DNA of 64,000 bases from assembly GCA_947650365.1 (NCBI GenBank), contig CANTAL010000024.1:1240001-1304000 (forward strand), written 5' to 3'. The notes under the pieces are model-generated. The model did not search any database, was not told the DNA's origin, and worked only from the letters and a program-made list of their open reading frames with translations. This document shows positions 60,385 through 64,000 of this stretch, one piece after another. The position numbers and the translations under genes are program-made. Numbering within the stretch: position 1 is the stretch's first letter; every line of letters starts with the position of its first letter. This stretch comes from Chamaelirium japonicum (taxonomy: Eukaryota; Streptophyta; Magnoliopsida; Liliales; Melanthiaceae).

Positions 60385-62829
60385 CCAACTAAGACAACCT
60401 CCCTTTAAAAGCATACAAAGAAACAAATGCAAATAGGGAAATAGAAAGAAATAGGGGGAGAAAAAATAAGAAGAATTTTGCTCGAAAAAATTGCTGAAAA
60501 AAAAATCAGATTGATTTTGCCAAAAAAGACAACCTCCCTTTAGAAGTATACAAAGAAACAAATGCAAATAGGGAAATAGGAAGAAATAGGGGGAGAAAAA
60601 ATAAGAAGAATTTTGCCATTTTTTTTAATTTGTCATCGACCAAATCAACATGGTTTCTTAGAAAAAAGTATAAAAGAGATGGGTCTCTCAGCGGTGCACC
60701 GAGAGACCCTTTGCATGTCAGTGGCAAAAGGAGATTGTAGTTTTCAAAATATGATTAGATTTTAAAAAACACTTATCACCCACATATATAAATTTTGACA
60801 TTTTTTTTAGATTGTCATACACCAAATCAATATCGTTTCTTAAATAAAATTACAATAGAGATGGTTCTCTCGGTGGTGCACCGAGAGACCCTTTGCATGT
60901 CAGTATCAAAGGGACACTGTTGTTTTCAAAATATGATTTTGAAAACAAAGGCATCTTTTTAGAAGCATAGAAATTGAATTTTATATAGATATAAATACTT
61001 TGTTTTCTTGGCCAAAGAATATCCCACCTCTGTTTGATACATGCGTTGGTGTTGTATAATCGCTGCAAAAAAAACCAAAATAAAAAATCAGGGATTAAAA
61101 ACAATTATTTCTGCACAGACAAAGAGAACCAAGAGATAAAAAAAAAGCCAAGACACAAATATCAAATTTCTTCTAAGAAACCAAGAAAAAAAAATCAGCA
61201 AGAGAGAGAGATTGGAACGGGATTTCTGACGGGGCTTACATACAATGTTTTTTGCAGGAGCAATGCTATTAAGCCCGAAGGTTTTCCCAATCACGCTCTA
61301 CCCGATTGATGTGGCAGCGTGCAACTGGTAGTGTAAAGAACTTTAAGGTCGCTACTGGTTTTCAGCCACTAGTTGCACGCTGCCATGTCAATCGGGCCAC
61401 CGAAATAAAAAAAAACCTTCGGGATGAGTTGCATTTCTCTTTCTGCAGACAAAGAAAACCAAGATAACAAAGATCTCACCTTGGTGTTGAATAACCGCTG
61501 CAAAAAAACCAATAAAACCATTGATTAAAAACAAAATCATCCAAAAAAAAAAATCAGCAAGAGAGAGAGATGGGTATGGGAATTCTGACGGGGCTTATGT
61601 CCGACCCGTCCTGTATAGATTAAGAAGACCTTTTCAAACAAAAACATTGCCATTGAAAAACAGAATTGGAGCTATTTTGAGAGTTTTAGATTGCTTTGGT
61701 CGATTATATATAGAGAAATTTTATCAAAGACCTGATACAATATTGGAGCCATTCCAGAAATGCATGATTTCCAAAGAGGATGCGGCTTACCTGTGGCCGT
61801 GTTGGTGGTAATGGGTTTGTGTTCCGAGGGTAGCTCTTCTCTCCCTTCTTTAATTCACAAGGGTTGCCGCAGTTGTAGGGACGAAATCGAAGAGCAAAAT
61901 CGATTTGGGGATGAATGATATCGGAAAAAAGATACGGAATCAATTTTCCCTTCCATGGTGAAATAGGGGAGCAAAATCATCTGAATTTAGGGGAGTAAAA
62001 AAGAAAGAAAATTCATATGAGATTGGCATAAATATACGAATTGATTTTTCAATGAAAGGGGAGCAAAATAACCTGAATTTTGAGGATTAAAAACAGAAAG
62101 TTTTGAATGTGATTTGGGGACGATTGAGATCAGCAGAGAACCTTTCCTTCCATAGAGCCACGACCGTAATCTGTGGGAACGACAAAAAAGGAATGGAATG
62201 ATCTTTCCTTCAACGGTCTGGGCTCGAGATTTTGAGGGGTGACCGATCTAGGGAAGAGGGGGGCATGATGTGATAAGGGAAGCGTGAAGGGGGGGCTCAA
62301 GATTTTAAGGGGTGACGGGATATGAGGGGTTGATCTGGGTAAGAGGGGAGCGTGAAAAGCAGGCAGCGCGATAAGGTGGCTATCATCTCGCTCGGGATGG
62401 CGTCGCTCAGGACGGCGCGATAAGGGGGGGCTGATCTGGGGAAGAGGAGGGCGTGAAGGGGGGTTTGAAGGCCACACGATGACGATGGCGTGAAGGGTGG
62501 GGCGTGAAGGGCGGATAATGAGGTGGGCGATCATTTCGCGCGGAAGAGGCAAGGCGGCTCAAGAGGAAAGGGGTGCATTAAGGAGTCCGATAAAGGGCGA
62601 GAACGGTGGGTCGAGGGTGAGGGTTTCCCGATTTGGGGGGGTTGGGTTATTGGGTTTTCTTTTTTATTATTTAGGAGCAATAAAATTCTGTTTAAAAAAA
62701 TAAGCTAGACTCTCTCTTTCTAATTTTTTTGTCTTGTCAGCATTATCTAGTCAGCATTTTTTTGTCTAGTCAGCATTTGGTACCATTTTGTCTAGTCAGC
62801 ATGCAGACCGCCATGCCATGTTATATAGA
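58436..62829 (-). mobile_element. Non-autonomous Helitron, copy 2 (4394 bp), inverted
   Basis: Reads on the complement from TCTATATAAC (ending at 62829) to CACTAG (starting at 58436), again between A and T of the same LTR position. All internal marks of copy 1 are present in mirrored order: subterminal repeats 62728-62803, GC-rich segment about 62150-62640, 150-bp fold-back 61274-61423, hairpin repeats about 60682-60940, (GA)19 at 60345-60382, and CG-rich triple repeat about 59250-59520. Flanking LTR sequence matches copy 1 flanks, so it arose by duplication of the arm and not by a second transposition. No Rep/helicase frame seen. Confidence 0.85.
61274..61423. repeat. 150-bp fold-back inside Helitron 2
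   Basis: Outer arms CCCGAAGGTTTTC and AAAAACCTTCGGG, with an inner stem around CCCGATTGATGTGGCAGCGT and its complement on the far side. Same size as in copy 1. Confidence 0.7.
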
Positions 62830-64000
62830 TATACGACCCCTTTAAGGTGGGGCATGTTTGACGACTTTCTCTTTCTCCTATCTCACAATACGTTATCAGC
62901 ACAAAAATATCGAGCCCATCTAACCAGTCGTATGAAAACGGAGAGAGAAACGAAGATAGAAGTATTATTTTAGAATTTAGATTCCTTCTTACTTCATACC
63001 TATATCAGTGGCTAATGGACTGGAGTAGAACTTCTTCTATTTTCTCTCTTTATTTATCTCTCTATTCTTTTTTCTCTTCTTCTCTCTCTTTTGTGGAGTT
63101 TTGGAATTTAGATTCCTTCTTACTTCACACCTATACCTGTGACCAATGGATTAGAGTAGAACTTATTCTCCCTTCTATCTTTGTTTATATCTCCATTCTC
63201 TTCTCTCTTCTTCTCTCTCCTCTATCTTTGTTTCTCTCTCCGTTTTCTTTCGACTGGTTGGCTGGGCTCGACATGTTCGTGCTGATAACGTATTATGAGA
63301 TGGGAGAATGAGCGAGCCGTCAAACGTGCACCATCCTAAAGGGGTCGTATATTATTTATAGGGTAAGCTTACTTAGGGCCTAAGCAATCTATGGAAAACC
63401 CTAATCCATGAAAGAGAAGAGAAGAGAACGGGGAAATTTAATTATATTATTGAGAAGTGAAGTTTTGGAATTTAGATTCCTTCTTACTTCATACCTATAC
63501 CCGTAATGAATAGACTAGAGCAGGACTTCTTCTCTATTATCTCTTTATTCATCTCTCCATTCTCTTATTTCTTCTTTTCTCTTCTCACAACACATTATCG
63601 GTACGAACATGTCGAGCCCAGCTGACCTGTCGTAAGAAAACGGAGAGAAACAAAGACTGAAGAGAGAGAAGAAGAGGGAAGAGAATAGAGAGATAAATAA
63701 AGAGAGAAGAAGCCCTGCTCTAGTCCATTGTCCACAGGTATAGGTGTGAATTAAGAAGGAATCTAAATTCTAAAACTCTACTTCTTAATATTTGTACGAC
63801 CCCATTATGGTGGGGCACGTTTAACGGGTCTTCTTTGTCCTATCTCACAATACATTATCAACATGAACATGTCGAGCCCAGCCGACCAGTCGTACAAAAA
63901 TAGAAAGAGAAACAAAGACAGAAGTGGAGTTTTTGATTTTAGATTTCTTCTTACTTCACACCTATACCCGTGGCTAATATACTGGGGCAGGACTTCTTCT
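62830..64000. repeat. TRIM-like units right of Helitron 2
   Basis: The LTR interrupted by the Helitron resumes at 62830 and reaches its tail at 62890. It is followed by primer site 62891-62904, two reversed LTR heads, a minus unit (primer site 63277-63290) and plus sites 63593 and 63853. Mirrors 38113-39287. Confidence 0.75.

Larger units (their letters stand above)
52510..64000 (-). repeat. Right arm of the giant inverted repeat
   Basis: Mirror of 38113-49490, still homologous where the window ends. Primer sites begin at + 52523, 54093, 54346, 55296, 55566, 57370, 58185, 62891, 63593, 63853 and at - 55907, 56277, 56588, 57055, 57879, 63277. The part 54860-57200 also matches 4840-7090 directly. 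The site at 55566 has no partner in the left arm but has one in block 1 (5515), so the left arm lost a unit. Confidence 0.85.

Noticed and set aside
58436-62829. Second Helitron copy as an independent insertion
   Set aside because: Its flanks match those of copy 1 on both sides over kilobases, so duplication of the surrounding DNA explains it.
1-64000. CRISPR-like or prokaryotic array from regularly repeated short sequences
   Set aside because: Units are 260-400 bp with LTR structure, spacers are not unique, and the Helitron and splice-like signals are eukaryotic.

Overview
The window looks like non-genic, repeat-built heterochromatin from a flowering plant. I found no host gene, no rRNA or tRNA gene, and no gag-pol or Helitron Rep/helicase coding region. 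The plant call rests on small LTR elements of TRIM type with a tRNA-derived primer site, non-autonomous Helitrons with plant-style ends, telo-box/TATA promoters in the LTRs, and plant-like splice signals inside the Helitron. The species cannot be told.

About 55 kb is made of one repeat family in both orientations. The unit I reconstruct is a TRIM-like LTR retrotransposon: an LTR opening TGCTCCAGTCC and closing CTCACAACA, then a primer-binding site CGTTATCAGCACGA, a purine-rich internal region of only 122-133 bp ending in a polypurine run, then the next LTR. By hand I located about 132 primer-site copies, 71 on + and 61 on -. LTRs fall into three size classes: 136-138 bp, 232-234 bp, and about 0.5-1.2 kb with a very AT-rich body. 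Clean head-to-tail arrays lie at 9271-9990, 11671-13130 and 23003-24050. Elsewhere the same modules are joined in inverted order at a few recurrent joints.

The right half is a large inverted repeat. The left arm is about 38113-49490 and the right arm about 52510 to the window edge, around a spacer of about 3 kb. Each arm carries one copy of the same 4.4 kb Helitron-like element (39288-43647 on +, 58436-62829 on -) at the equivalent position, so it inserted once and was then duplicated with the arms. A third, older copy of the same flanking DNA (33960-36690) lacks the Helitron and shows the intact target at 35906/35907. Segments near 200-4500 and 4840-7090 are direct paralogues of 47480-52060 and 54860-57200.

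The most unusual points are: a primer site that matches the anticodon arm of tRNA-Ile, with C opposite the inosine position, implying a half-tRNA primer; the density and bidirectional mosaic of miniature LTR units; the >11 kb-arm palindrome; and the Helitron with a visible empty paralogous site. All coordinates were read by hand. Array coordinates are accurate to a few bases, while segment boundaries may be off by tens of bases.
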